Part shown: positions 8,908 to 17,444 of the stretch, piece by piece
Numbering within the stretch: the first letter of the stretch is position 1
Layout: the number at the start of each line of letters is the position of its first letter
Origin: an uncultured Pelagibacteraceae bacterium
GTDB taxonomy: Bacteria > Pseudomonadota > Alphaproteobacteria > Pelagibacterales > Pelagibacteraceae
Length of the DNA stretch: 64,000 nucleotides
NCBI GenBank assembly: GCA_902605865.1
Contig: CACLEJ010000003.1
Coordinates: forward strand, 94,136-158,135
Direction of reading: 5' to 3'
Translations under genes and position numbers: made by a program
The notes under the pieces: generated by a model
What the model was told of the DNA's origin: nothing
Seen by the model: the letters and a program-made list of their open reading frames with translations, nothing else
The model's database searches: none

Positions 8908-9606
8908 CTAAATTTTATATAGTAAAAACTCTTCTTCACCAGAGTTAAATAGAAAAATTTTTTTCCACTTAATCTCATTTAAAATTGCTGATGCTTTTTC
9001 ACCCATGCACATCAAATTGGTATCCATCCAACTGTCTAAAAGATCATATTTTTTAAGTAAATTAAATAAACTCTTAGCGCTATTTTCTGAGTAAACATAA
9101 ATTATATCAGGGATTGAGGCTTTTAATTGTGCTCTAAATTCCTCTTTTATTTCTTGAGTTGATGAAACAGTATAGTTAATCAATCTCTTTATAGAATAAC
9201 CTTCAGAAATTAGATCTTTATCTAACCTACTAGAAACTATCTCACCACTTACATAAAGAAGTGATCCATTCTTTGAGTCGAAGTTTTGTAATATCAATTC
9301 TTTTAAATTATTTACGTTTCCTTCTGCAGAGATAATATTTTGAAAACCTTTTAGCTTTGCAACTTTTTCTGTTGCAGAACCAACACAATAACATTCAATT
9401 TTTTTATCAATTCTATTTAAATCTAAATTCTTAATCGCATTTGAACTTGTAAATATTATTCCCTTAAATTGGCTATAGTCCGGTTCCTCGTATTTAATTG
9501 GTTCAACTTTTATCACGGGTAAATGAGAAACTTTATGCCCTAAAGAACTAAATTTTAATATTAATTCTTTACTATCCTCTAATGGTCTTGTTAATAAAAT
9601 ATGCAT
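8908..9606 (-). CDS. hemD: uroporphyrinogen-III synthase
   Basis: Cyclises hydroxymethylbilane with inversion of ring D to give uroporphyrinogen III. The 232-residue protein is divergent, as the family usually is, but shows the typical N-terminus (ILLTRPLEDSKELILKFSSLGHKVSHLPVIKVEP), GIIFTSSNAIKNL and YCVGSATEKVAKLKGF, and the C-terminal half with DIIYVYSENSAKSL. It starts 1 base after the hemC stop. Together with hemC here and hemE/hemH/hemJ at 44.5-46.9 kb it covers much of the late heme pathway. Confidence 0.9.
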   Translation of the reverse strand: MHILLTRPLEDSKELILKFSSLGHKVSHLPVIKVEPIKYEEPDYSQFKGIIFTSSNAIKNLDLNRIDKKIECYCVGSATEKVAKLKGFQNIISAEGNVNNLKELILQNFDSKNGSLLYVSGEIVSSRLDKDLISEGYSIKRLINYTVSSTQEIKEEFRAQLKASIPDIIYVYSENSAKSLFNLLKKYDLLDSWMDTNLMCMGEKASAILNEIKWKKIFLFNSGEEEFLLYKI

Positions 9607-9607
9607 T

Positions 9608-10519
9608 TTACCTTTTATAAGATCCCTTTGACTCTGATTTTAATTTTTCTCCAATCTTAATACTTAAATCTTTAACCATTGTTTTATTTTCACTTTCTTC
9701 AACAAAAAATCTTTGTTTGCCATCTACTGAAAAAAGTTCAGCTTTTATATTTACAAGATCTTTATCAATCTTTGCATACACACCAACTGCTGTATCGCAG
9801 TCACCCTCGAGTATTTTTAAGATTTTTCTTTCAGCATTTGCAATAATTCTGGACTGATCATCATTAATCTTTTCTAAGATATTAATTATTTCTTGGTCTT
9901 TTTCTCTACATTGTATGGCAATAATACCTTGTCCAGCACACGGTATTAATTCTTCAGTATTAAATTCATGTGTAATTTTATTTGTCAAACCTAAAGCTTC
10001 AATGCCAGCTTTAGAAAGTAAAATTGCATCATAATCTCCATTCTCTAATTTTTTAATCCTAGTATCCACATTTCCTCTTATTAATTTATAATCCAGATCT
10101 GATCTAATAGTTTTTAATTGGTATTCTCTTCTGTAAGAAGAAGTGCCTATTATCGAATTAGGTTTAAGGTCTAGAAAATTTATATTGTCGTTGCTAATAA
10201 AAATTTCATTGGGCGAATTTCTTTTTAAATAAAAATTTGTTATTAGCCCCTCTGTTTCAATTGATGGCATATCTTTTAAAGCATGAACAGCTATATCAAT
10301 ATTGTTATTAATTAACTCTATTTCAATTTTTTTTGAAAATAATCCTTTTCCTCCAATGTTTGACAGCCTATCTTTTTGGTTTTCATCTCCACTTGTGACT
10401 ATTTTTTTTGTTTCTATGTGGGTCGATGAAACTTTTTTAAGATGGTTTATCACTTTTTCGGTATAAATTTGAGCTAACTGACTTCCTCGAGTACCAATAA
10501 TAATTTTATCCTTTTTCAT
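9608..10519 (-). CDS. hemC: hydroxymethylbilane synthase (porphobilinogen deaminase)
   Basis: Condenses four porphobilinogen molecules to hydroxymethylbilane. Signatures: GTRGSQLAQ (residues 9-17), VHALKDMPS (78-86, with the catalytic Asp), GTSSYRRE (125-132), RGNVDTR (148-154) and the dipyrromethane cofactor attachment EGDCDTAVG with Cys241. Length 303, usual for the family. First gene of a leftward operon with hemD, mscS, yggT, folD and the metallo-hydrolase; divergent from tsaD with a 53-base spacer that must hold both promoters. Confidence 0.97.
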   Translation of the reverse strand: MKKDKIIIGTRGSQLAQIYTEKVINHLKKVSSTHIETKKIVTSGDENQKDRLSNIGGKGLFSKKIEIELINNNIDIAVHALKDMPSIETEGLITNFYLKRNSPNEIFISNDNINFLDLKPNSIIGTSSYRREYQLKTIRSDLDYKLIRGNVDTRIKKLENGDYDAILLSKAGIEALGLTNKITHEFNTEELIPCAGQGIIAIQCREKDQEIINILEKINDDQSRIIANAERKILKILEGDCDTAVGVYAKIDKDLVNIKAELFSVDGKQRFFVEESENKTMVKDLSIKIGEKLKSESKGSYKR

Positions 10520-10572
10520 ATTCTTATTTTTATTACATTCTTATAGTTTAATTGTATTAATTATAAATATTT

Positions 10573-11646
10573 ATGAATGAAAAAAAAATAATCCTTGGAA
10601 TTGAGACAAGTTGCGATGAAACAGCAGTATCAATCATAGAGGAAGATAAAAACAGTAAGATAAAAATATTATCTAATGTAGTTTCAAGTCAATTTGATAT
10701 TCATAAAGAATTTGGAGGTGTGGTTCCTGAGCTTGCAGCGCGATCTCATGTTGAAAAAATTGATTTAATTGCAAAAAAAGCAATTAATGAAAGCGGTGTT
10801 AATTTAAATGATGTTTCTGCAATTGCTTCAACATCTGGACCAGGCTTAATTGTTTGTCTTACTGTTGGTTTAAATTTCGGTAAAGCATTATCCGCAAGCC
10901 TAAATATACCTTTTATTGGTGTAAACCATCTTGAAGGGCATGCCTTAAGTCCAAAACTTAGTACAACCTTAGATTTCCCATATTTATTATTATTAATTTC
11001 AGGAGGACATACACAATATCTTAGTGTGAATGGACTTGGAAAATATAAAAGATTAGGAACAACAATTGATGATGCTTTAGGAGAAGCATTTGACAAAACT
11101 GCAAAACTCTTAGGTATTGAATTTCCAGGAGGGCCAAAGTTAGAAAGTTTTGCAAAGCAGGGAGATGCAAATAAATTTAAACTTCCTAAACCAATTATAA
11201 ATAAAGGTGGATGTAATTTATCATTTGCAGGTCTTAAAACTGCAATTTTAAGGATATCAAGCACTATAAAATCTAAACAAGAAAAATATGATCTTGCAGC
11301 ATCTTTTCAAAAAACAATTGAAGAAATTTTAGAAGTAAAAACACAAATAGCGTTTGATGAGTTCAAAAAGACCAACAAAAAGAAAAATAAAACTTTTGTA
11401 ATCGCTGGAGGTGTTGCTGCCAATAAGGGTATTAGAAAAAAATTAATAAAAGTATGTAAGAAGAATGATTTTAGACCAATTTTCCCTGAACCAAAATTAT
11501 GTGGGGATAATGCAGCCATGATTGCACTAGTTGGTCTTGAAAAGTATAAAATGAAAAAATTTGATAATTTAGATCTTCCTGCAAGTCCAAGACTACCACT
11601 TGACGAAAAAGCAAAGTTTTTAAAAGGAGCAGGAGTTAGATTGTAA
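10573..11646 (+). CDS. tsaD: tRNA N6-threonylcarbamoyladenosine transferase TsaD
   Basis: Transfers the threonylcarbamoyl group to A37 of tRNAs that read ANN codons, working with TsaB and TsaE (not in this window). The ASKHA-type fold is marked by GIETSCDETA (9-18), the metal-binding HLEGH (119-123), LLISGGHTQY, and the C-terminal GGVAANKGIRKK and FPEPKLCGDNAAMIAL. Length 357, slightly longer than the E. coli protein. Its TAA at 11644-11646 is followed at once by the ATG of a 38-codon ORF. Confidence 0.97.
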   Translation: MNEKKIILGIETSCDETAVSIIEEDKNSKIKILSNVVSSQFDIHKEFGGVVPELAARSHVEKIDLIAKKAINESGVNLNDVSAIASTSGPGLIVCLTVGLNFGKALSASLNIPFIGVNHLEGHALSPKLSTTLDFPYLLLLISGGHTQYLSVNGLGKYKRLGTTIDDALGEAFDKTAKLLGIEFPGGPKLESFAKQGDANKFKLPKPIINKGGCNLSFAGLKTAILRISSTIKSKQEKYDLAASFQKTIEEILEVKTQIAFDEFKKTNKKKNKTFVIAGGVAANKGIRKKLIKVCKKNDFRPIFPEPKLCGDNAAMIALVGLEKYKMKKFDNLDLPASPRLPLDEKAKFLKGAGVRL

Positions 11647-11763
11647 ATGTCGAAAAGATATAGTGGTAAATCATTTAAGGATGCTAGTGTAATGAAACAA
11701 GCTAAACTTTCTTTAAAGGAAAAAAGAAAACTTAAAAAAGAAAAGAAAAAGAAAAAAAATTAA
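11647..11763 (+). CDS. 38-residue lysine-rich small protein
   Basis: A small ORF that exactly fills the gap between tsaD and the EVE-domain gene: ATG at 11647 right after the tsaD stop, TAA at 11761-11763 right before the next ATG. The peptide starts MSKRYSGKSFKDAS and ends in a poly-lysine tail; 15 of 38 residues are Lys and 2 are Arg. The perfect end-to-end fit favours a real, translationally coupled gene. A ribosome- or RNA-binding role is suggested by the charge only. It could also be a degraded remnant. Confidence 0.6.
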   Translation: MSKRYSGKSFKDASVMKQAKLSLKEKRKLKKEKKKKKN

Positions 11764-12180
11764 ATGAAATATTGGTTAATGAAATCTGAGCCTGATGTAT
11801 GGTCAATTGATCAACAAATAAAAGCTGGAGAAAAAGGAGCTGACTGGGATGGTGTAAGAAATTACCAAGCAGCAAATAACTTAAAAGAAATGCAAAAAGG
11901 AGATCTTTGTTTTTTTTATCATTCTAATATTGGAAAAGAGATAGTTGGTATAGTCGAAGTTATTAAAACGTCATTCATTGATCCAACGGATAAGGAAAAA
12001 AGGTTTGTTGCAGTTAAAGTTAGATTTAAAAGTAAACTTCAAAATCCTGTAACACTTGAAAACATCAAAAAAACTAAGGCTTTAGAGAACTTATCTCTTA
12101 TTAAGCAAAGTAGACTATCTGTCATGCCTATTGACACTAAAAGCTGGAAAATAATTTTGAAGATGGGTAAAATTAATTAA
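11764..12180 (+). CDS. EVE domain-containing protein
   Basis: A 138-residue single-domain protein of the EVE (PUA-like) superfamily. Characteristic parts are [44 protein letters not shown] and IVGIVEVIK, followed by [21 protein letters not shown] domains bind modified bases in DNA or RNA; in proteobacteria the stand-alone form is common and its ligand is unknown. It lies downstream of tsaD and the 38-codon ORF, which hints at an RNA-modification context. The Acs start follows 10 bases after its stop. Confidence 0.93.
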   Translation: MKYWLMKSEPDVWSIDQQIKAGEKGADWDGVRNYQAANNLKEMQKGDLCFFYHSNIGKEIVGIVEVIKTSFIDPTDKEKRFVAVKVRFKSKLQNPVTLENIKKTKALENLSLIKQSRLSVMPIDTKSWKIILKMGKIN

Positions 12181-12190
12181 AAAAAAATTC

Positions 12191-14176
12191 ATGCCTAAGA
12201 AAAAAAAAGTTAAAAAAAAAGTAATCTCTAAAAAACCCAAAGAGACAGTTTATAAAACAAAGAAAGAATGGATAAGTAAAGCTACCGTTAATAAATCTCA
12301 ATATATAAAGAAATATAACGAGTCTATTAAAGACAATGATGGATTTTGGAAAAAAGAAGGAAAAAGAATTAATTGGATTAAGCCTTATAAAAAAATTAAA
12401 GACGTTAAATATAGTAAAGATGATGTTCATATCAAATGGTTCTATGATGGTACTTTAAATGCCTCAGCGAATTGCATTGATAGGCATCTTAAAAAAAATG
12501 CTAATAAGACTGCAATTATATGGGTAGGAGACGATCCTAAAGTTCAAAAAAAAATTACATATAAAGAACTTCATAAAGAAGTTTCAAAAGCAGCAAATGG
12601 ATTAAAAAATCTGGGAGTTCAAAGGGGTGACAGAGTAACAATTTATCTTACTATGATACCAGAACTTGCCTACACAATGCTTGCGTGTGCAAGAATAGGT
12701 GCGGTTCACTCCATAATATTTGGTGGTTTTTCACCAGATAGTATTTCAGGCAGAATTAATGATTGCGAATCTGATTATGTAATCACTGCAGATGAAGGAG
12801 TAAGAGGTGGCAAAACAATCCCTTTAAAATCTATTACAGATGAAGCTTTACAAAGCTGTCCAAACGTAAAGAAATGTATCGTTGTAAAGAGAACAGGTAC
12901 CAAAAAAATTGATTGGTACAATGATCGTGATGTTTGGTATCACAAAATGATTAGTAAAGTTTCAGCAAAATGTGAGCCTGAGGAAATGAATGCTGAAGAT
13001 CCATTATTCATTCTTTACACATCTGGTTCAACTGGGAAACCAAAAGGTGTTCTACATACTACTGGCGGATATATGGTTTATGCATCAATGACTCACCAAT
13101 ATATTTTTAATTATAAACCTAAAGATATTTACTGGTGCACGGCTGATATAGGCTGGGTTACAGGACATAGTTATATTATTTATGGTCCACTTGCTAATGG
13201 TGCAACTACAATTATGTTTGAGGGAATACCTACTTATCCTGATACATCTAGATGGTGGCAAATAGTTGATAAATATAAAGTTAATATTTTTTATACAGCT
13301 CCAACAGCAATCAGAGCTTTAATGAGAGAAGGTGATAAACCTGTAAAGAAAACATCTAGAAAGACTTTAAAACTTTTAGGTACTGTTGGTGAACCAATTA
13401 ACCCTGAGGCTTGGGAATGGTACTACAAAACTGTTGGTGATAGTAGATGTCCAATCGTTGATACATGGTGGCAAACAGAAACAGGTGGGATTTTGATCAG
13501 TCCACAAACTGGAGCGATAGATTTAAAACCTGGATCTGCAACAAAACCATTTTATGGAATTAAACCAGAGATTTTAGATAAAGATGGCAAGGTTTTAAAA
13601 GGAGAAGCACAAGGCAGACTTTGTATTTCTCAATCATGGCCTGGACAAATGAGAAGTGTCTATGGTGACCATCAAAGATTTATAGATACTTATTTTTCAC
13701 AGTTTGATGGGAAATATTTTACAGGTGATGGCTGCAGAAGAGATAAAGATGGATACTATTGGATTACAGGAAGAGTAGATGATGTAATTATTGTTTCAGG
13801 CCATAATTTAGGTACCGCAGAAATAGAAAGTGCATTTGTAGCTCATCCAAAAGTGGCTGAAGCAGCAGTAGTTGGATATCCACATGACATAAAAGGAAAC
13901 GGACTTTACTGTTATGTAACTTTAAATGCTGGAGAAAAAAGTACTCTTGATTTAGAGAGAGATTTAAAACTTTGGGTAAGAAAACAAATTGGTCCAATAG
14001 CAACTCCTGACTTAATTCAATTTGCTCCAGGACTTCCAAAAACAAGATCTGGAAAAATAATGAGAAGAATTCTCCGAAAAATTGCTGCTAATGAACATGG
14101 TCAATTAGGAGACACAACCACTTTAGCTGATCCTTCAGTTGTTGAAAGCTTGGTCGATAATAGAAAAAATATCTAG
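12191..14176 (+). CDS. acs: acetyl-CoA synthetase (acetate-CoA ligase)
   Basis: Activates acetate with ATP to acetyl-AMP and then acetyl-CoA. ANL-superfamily motifs: the P-loop [11 protein letters not shown] near residues 275-285, the family-specific [11 protein letters not shown], the hinge region [24 protein letters not shown] and the C-terminal SGKIMRR around residue 620, whose Lys is the acetylation-controlled catalytic residue in the family. The length of 661 includes an extra N-terminus of about 25 residues in which 13 of the first 27 are lysine. The DUF4212/symporter genes 0.8 kb downstream look like its uptake partner. Confidence 0.97.
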   Translation: MPKKKKVKKKVISKKPKETVYKTKKEWISKATVNKSQYIKKYNESIKDNDGFWKKEGKRINWIKPYKKIKDVKYSKDDVHIKWFYDGTLNASANCIDRHLKKNANKTAIIWVGDDPKVQKKITYKELHKEVSKAANGLKNLGVQRGDRVTIYLTMIPELAYTMLACARIGAVHSIIFGGFSPDSISGRINDCESDYVITADEGVRGGKTIPLKSITDEALQSCPNVKKCIVVKRTGTKKIDWYNDRDVWYHKMISKVSAKCEPEEMNAEDPLFILYTSGSTGKPKGVLHTTGGYMVYASMTHQYIFNYKPKDIYWCTADIGWVTGHSYIIYGPLANGATTIMFEGIPTYPDTSRWWQIVDKYKVNIFYTAPTAIRALMREGDKPVKKTSRKTLKLLGTVGEPINPEAWEWYYKTVGDSRCPIVDTWWQTETGGILISPQTGAIDLKPGSATKPFYGIKPEILDKDGKVLKGEAQGRLCISQSWPGQMRSVYGDHQRFIDTYFSQFDGKYFTGDGCRRDKDGYYWITGRVDDVIIVSGHNLGTAEIESAFVAHPKVAEAAVVGYPHDIKGNGLYCYVTLNAGEKSTLDLERDLKLWVRKQIGPIATPDLIQFAPGLPKTRSGKIMRRILRKIAANEHGQLGDTTTLADPSVVESLVDNRKNI

Positions 14177-14799
14177 ATCTTTATTAGTTTAGAAAACTCT
14201 TCTTTAATATTGTCCCATTTTAAAATCATAGAATTAAGAACTATTTTTCTATCTATTGATTTTAACTCATTTGCTACTGGAGCCCAGTTATACAATGCAA
14301 GAGCACTTTCATTAAATGGCCAAGACTTATAATAGTCATCCCATTTAATTTGATCTAATCTTTTCTGAAAACTAGCTCTCGCTTCATCAACAATTTCCTT
14401 AGGCATGCCATTCTCTAATTCTTTATCCAAAATATTATTATAAATTTCAGAGGCTCTATTCGTTTCTTGATAGTTAAAATAAACATTAAGATATGAGATT
14501 GTATAAAAGGATAAATCTTGAAGCGAAATTGCATATATATTCCATTTAGCAGTGTTAATTGATTTTAAAAATGTTTCATCATCAAAATGGAGAACCCATT
14601 TAGTGCCCATTCTTGTTTTTAAATAATTATATAAAGTAACTTGTGATACCCATGCTGATTTTTGCTGAATAAATTCCCCAAGATCCTCGATATTTTTTAT
14701 TTTTTTCTTTGGCAAAATTCCTTTGAACATTGCAACTAAGTAGACTTTGAAATCTTGAAGTTTTATATCTTTTAAGTTGAATCTGTATTTGAGGCCCAT
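14173..14799 (-). CDS. conserved alphaproteobacterial protein of unknown function
   Basis: A 208-residue soluble, mostly helical protein without signal peptide. It begins [24 protein letters not shown] and has a conserved-looking segment around [20 protein letters not shown] and a Trp-containing [17 protein letters not shown] near the end. I believe similar proteins occur in many alphaproteobacteria, sometimes labelled esterase, but no serine-hydrolase motif (GxSxG) is visible, so I do not use that name. It sits between acs and the acetate symporter, facing acs, and shares the stop tetranucleotide CTAG at 14173-14176 with it. Confidence 0.8.
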   Translation of the reverse strand: MGLKYRFNLKDIKLQDFKVYLVAMFKGILPKKKIKNIEDLGEFIQQKSAWVSQVTLYNYLKTRMGTKWVLHFDDETFLKSINTAKWNIYAISLQDLSFYTISYLNVYFNYQETNRASEIYNNILDKELENGMPKEIVDEARASFQKRLDQIKWDDYYKSWPFNESALALYNWAPVANELKSIDRKIVLNSMILKWDNIKEEFSKLIKI

Positions 14800-14821
14800 T
14801 TATCTAACTAATATGTTGATG

Positions 14822-14827
14822 TATAAT
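14822..14827 (+). promoter_or_regulatory. possible -10 element upstream of symporter operon
   Basis: The hexamer TATAAT at 14822-14827 matches the sigma-70 -10 consensus. No convincing -35 box is seen 16-18 bases upstream. If used, the transcript would have a leader of about 85 bases before the ATG at 14920. In an AT-rich genome such matches are common by chance. Confidence 0.3.
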
Positions 14828-14909
14828 GTAAAAATGACACAATATCGAGTGTTTTTAAGGGTTTAAATAAGTTTGATTATCGGTATGGTTCTTTCTTTAA
14901 CCTATAGGA

Positions 14910-14915
14910 GAGAGA
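14910..14915 (+). promoter_or_regulatory. strong Shine-Dalgarno site of DUF4212/symporter operon
   Basis: The purine run AGGAGAG lies within about 12 bases of the ATG at 14920. Most genes in this window have no visible ribosome-binding site, so this one stands out and suggests high expression. A short imperfect hairpin (GGTT and AACC arms) lies just upstream. Confidence 0.55.
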
Positions 14916-14919
14916 AAAA

Positions 14920-15186
14920 ATGTCAAAACAAGAACAACACTGGGAAAAAACCAGAAATTTGCTTTTTATCACATTAGCAATTTGGTTTGTTTTCTCAATT
15001 GGCATCTTTCTTTTCGGAGCCGAAATGCAAGAATCTAGCATTAGACCATTTGGATATCCTTTAACGTATTGGTTTACATGTCAGGGATCACTTGCAATCT
15101 TCGTCATTCTAATTTTCTGGTTTGCAGGTCGACAAGAGAAAATAGATGATGAGTTCGGATTTACTGAAAGAGAGGGCGAACAATGA
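14920..15186 (+). CDS. DUF4212 small subunit of sodium/solute symporter
   Basis: An 88-residue membrane protein with two hydrophobic segments (about 13-32 and 45-66) and an acidic C-terminus. It matches the DUF4212 family (HWEKTRNLLFITLAIWF, then FPLTYWFTCQGSLAIFVILIFWFAGRQEKIDDEFG), which is almost always encoded in front of a sodium:solute symporter and is thought to act as its small subunit. The next gene begins within its stop codon (ATGA overlap at 15183-15186), as expected for a two-subunit transporter. Confidence 0.93.
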   Translation: MSKQEQHWEKTRNLLFITLAIWFVFSIGIFLFGAEMQESSIRPFGYPLTYWFTCQGSLAIFVILIFWFAGRQEKIDDEFGFTEREGEQ

Positions 15187-16997
15187 TAAAAGGTAAATTT
15201 ATAGATAATCTACCTAAGGTCTATGGGATATATACTGGAGGTTTTCTAGTATTTATCATCATAATGGCCATAGCTGAACAAGCTGGTATGTCAGCAAAAA
15301 TGATTGGTATCTTTTTTGTTGCTTTTACAGTTTTGATTTATGCTTTAATTGGTTGGTTATCAAGAACACTTCAAACAGACGCTTATTACGTAGCTGGAAG
15401 GCAAGTACCTACCGTATTTAATGGAATGGCAACTGCAGCAGACTGGATGTCTGGTGCATCTTTTGTAGCCATGGCAGGTGGTATTTATTTTAAAGGCTAT
15501 GGTTATATGGCACTGCTTGTTGGATGGACTGGTGGATATGTACTAGTTGCATCTTTGTTAGCACCATATCTTAGAAAATTTGGATGTTATACTGTACCAG
15601 ATTTTATAGGAACTCGTTACGGTGGTAACCTAGCAAGATTTAGTGCTGTTATTGTCTTAACTGTTGCATCATTCACTTATGTGACTGCTCAAATTAATGC
15701 TACAGGAACTATTGCTTCTGTTGCTTTAGATATTCCATTTGAAATTGCAGTTTACGTTGGACTAGCTAGTATTTTGATGTGCTCAATGCTTGGTGGAATG
15801 AGAGCAGTAACTTGGACACAAGTTGCTCAATATATTGTATTAATTATTGCTTATTTACTTCCAGTGTTCTGGATAAGTAACAATATTGGTGCAGGTTTCT
15901 TCCCACACTTCATGTTAGCTGACGAAGTAGCAAGAATTGCAGAACTTGAAGGTCAATTTGGATTTGTTAAAAACTCAGCTGCAGATTTAGCTACAGTTCC
16001 AAAAGGATTGGCGGGAATTACCAAACCACACTCATCAGTTAATGCAACACCTTGGGCATTTATTTCATTAGCAGTTTGTATGATGGCTGGAACAGCATCA
16101 TTACCTCACGTTATGATGAGATACTTTACTACTCCAAGTGTAAGAACAGCTAGAAGATCAGTAGGTTGGTCGTTATTCTTTATATTCCTACTTTACTCTT
16201 CAGCTCCAATGTTAGCTACTCTATCGAAAATTTCTTTGATGGATCCTAATCTAGCTACTGGAATTATCGGTAAATCGATAACTGAAGTTCAAGCTCTTGA
16301 CTGGTATCAAAACTGGAACCAAGCGAAGTTGATGTTTGTAAGTGACTTTAATGGCAATGGAACTCTAGAACTTAATGAGTTCTTTATGAAAGGTAGTGCT
16401 GTTGTATTAGCAACACCTGAAATTGCTGGATTACCTTATGTAATATCTGGACTAGTTGCTGCTGGAGGTATGGCTGCTGCCATGTCAACTGCGGATGGAT
16501 TAGTTTTAGCTATTTCAAATGCGTTATCACATGATGTTTACTACAAAATCATTAATCCAAAAGCTGAAACTGCAAAAAGATTAATTGTTGCAAGGGTATT
16601 ACTTGTACTAATTGGTTTTGCAGGAGCTACAATTGCTGCACTAGAGATACAAGGAATCCTAGGTTCGGTGATTTGGGCTTTTGACTTTGCGATGTCTGGA
16701 CTATTCTTCCCACTTGTACTTGGTGTATGGTGGAAGAGAGCTAATGCACCAGGAGCTGTTGCAGGAATGCTATTAGGACTGATCTCAGGAACTGCGTATC
16801 TAGTTTGGGTACGAAGTGGTGGATCTGGGTTCTTAGGCATAACTCAACTTACTTTTGGAATAGTTGGAGCATCAGTGAGTTTAGTTTCGATGATTGTTGT
16901 CAGTTTAATTACTGCAGCACCAGATGCAGCAACTCAGAAAATGGTTGATGATGTACGTATACCAAGTGGTAAAACCATACTTGGAAAACAACATTAA
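15183..16997 (+). CDS. sodium:solute symporter, acetate-type (VC_2705 subgroup)
   Basis: A 604-residue transporter of the sodium:solute symporter family with about 13 membrane segments. The N-terminal signature YYVAGRQVPTVFNGMATAADWMSGASFV is typical of ActP-like and DUF4212-linked members. The link to acs upstream makes acetate or another short monocarboxylate the likely substrate. A hydrophilic loop around residues 375-405 holds DFNGNGTLELNE (388-399), which fits a calcium-binding EF-hand loop; LATPEIAGLPYVISGLVAAGGMAAAMSTADGL follows. Translated together with the small subunit. Confidence 0.93.
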   Translation: MIKGKFIDNLPKVYGIYTGGFLVFIIIMAIAEQAGMSAKMIGIFFVAFTVLIYALIGWLSRTLQTDAYYVAGRQVPTVFNGMATAADWMSGASFVAMAGGIYFKGYGYMALLVGWTGGYVLVASLLAPYLRKFGCYTVPDFIGTRYGGNLARFSAVIVLTVASFTYVTAQINATGTIASVALDIPFEIAVYVGLASILMCSMLGGMRAVTWTQVAQYIVLIIAYLLPVFWISNNIGAGFFPHFMLADEVARIAELEGQFGFVKNSAADLATVPKGLAGITKPHSSVNATPWAFISLAVCMMAGTASLPHVMMRYFTTPSVRTARRSVGWSLFFIFLLYSSAPMLATLSKISLMDPNLATGIIGKSITEVQALDWYQNWNQAKLMFVSDFNGNGTLELNEFFMKGSAVVLATPEIAGLPYVISGLVAAGGMAAAMSTADGLVLAISNALSHDVYYKIINPKAETAKRLIVARVLLVLIGFAGATIAALEIQGILGSVIWAFDFAMSGLFFPLVLGVWWKRANAPGAVAGMLLGLISGTAYLVWVRSGGSGFLGITQLTFGIVGASVSLVSMIVVSLITAAPDAATQKMVDDVRIPSGKTILGKQH

Positions 16998-17014
16998 TTA
17001 AAATAATATTATTT

Positions 17015-17037
17015 TAGGGGCGAAATTTTCGCCCCTA
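17015..17037. other. perfect GC-rich hairpin between symporter and yggT-like gene
   Basis: An 11-base inverted repeat (TAGGGGCGAAA / TTTCGCCCCTA) around a single T forms a strong hairpin in otherwise AT-rich DNA, 18 bases after the symporter stop and 13 bases before the next ATG. No T-run follows on either strand, so it is not a standard intrinsic terminator. It may protect the 3' end of the symporter mRNA or weaken read-through. Confidence 0.7.
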
Positions 17038-17050
17038 GATAACATCAAAA

Positions 17051-17401
17051 ATGTCAGCAAACTTTCATCCCTTAGTTTATATAATTGACTATATCCTTGG
17101 AGTTATAATGTGGACTCTCATTGGACGAGTTGCGATGAATATATTTCAGAAGGAAGATTCACAATTTTTCTTTATGAAAGTATTTGTGAAACTAACAAAC
17201 CCACTTATAAAAATATTTAAGCCAATTACTCCAAGTTTTATTATAGGACCTTTAGTACCACTTTATGTAGCTTGGTTCTTTTACATGGGTCGTTTCTATT
17301 TAATGCCTTATTTACTTGGTTATTCAGTTATGGGTATGCTTTCGTTCCCCCTTGAAAGTGAAATTGCTCGAGAAATATATAGAATATTTAGCAAAAATTA
17401 A
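17051..17401 (+). CDS. YggT-like membrane protein
   Basis: A 116-residue membrane protein with hydrophobic segments near residues 8-28, 60-80 and 85-100. The loop FFMKVFVKLTNPLIKIFKPITPSFIIGPLVPLYVAWFFYMGRFYL resembles the YggT pattern, with the conserved NP.I and P-rich turn. More divergent than the paralogue at 7533-7823, so the assignment is less certain. It lies between the symporter and rpe, with hairpins on both sides. Confidence 0.65.
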   Translation: MSANFHPLVYIIDYILGVIMWTLIGRVAMNIFQKEDSQFFFMKVFVKLTNPLIKIFKPITPSFIIGPLVPLYVAWFFYMGRFYLMPYLLGYSVMGMLSFPLESEIAREIYRIFSKN

Positions 17402-17419
17402 TTCAAATAGAACAAAAAA

Positions 17420-17444
17420 TTGATACTAATATTTTTAGTATCAA
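17420..17444. other. hairpin ending at the rpe start codon
   Basis: A perfect 10-base inverted repeat (TTGATACTAA / TTAGTATCAA) with the loop TATTT ends at base 17444, directly before the rpe ATG at 17445. In mRNA it would fold over the place where the ribosome binds. Read on the minus strand the hairpin is followed by TTTTTTG, but no minus-strand gene lies nearby to need a terminator. Confidence 0.65.

Noticed and set aside
10746..11264. A 172-codon open frame on the minus strand inside tsaD
   Set aside because: It lies fully within tsaD, which has all family motifs; composition is that of an antisense shadow and no known motif is seen.
14173..14799. Esterase label for the gene facing acs
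   Set aside because: No GxSxG nucleophile motif or alpha/beta-hydrolase pattern is visible.
14800..14919. Riboswitch in the leader of the symporter operon
   Set aside because: Only a small imperfect hairpin is seen; no match to glycine, SAM or other riboswitch cores that I know.
17015..17037. Intrinsic terminator after the symporter
   Set aside because: The hairpin is strong, but no T-run follows on either strand.
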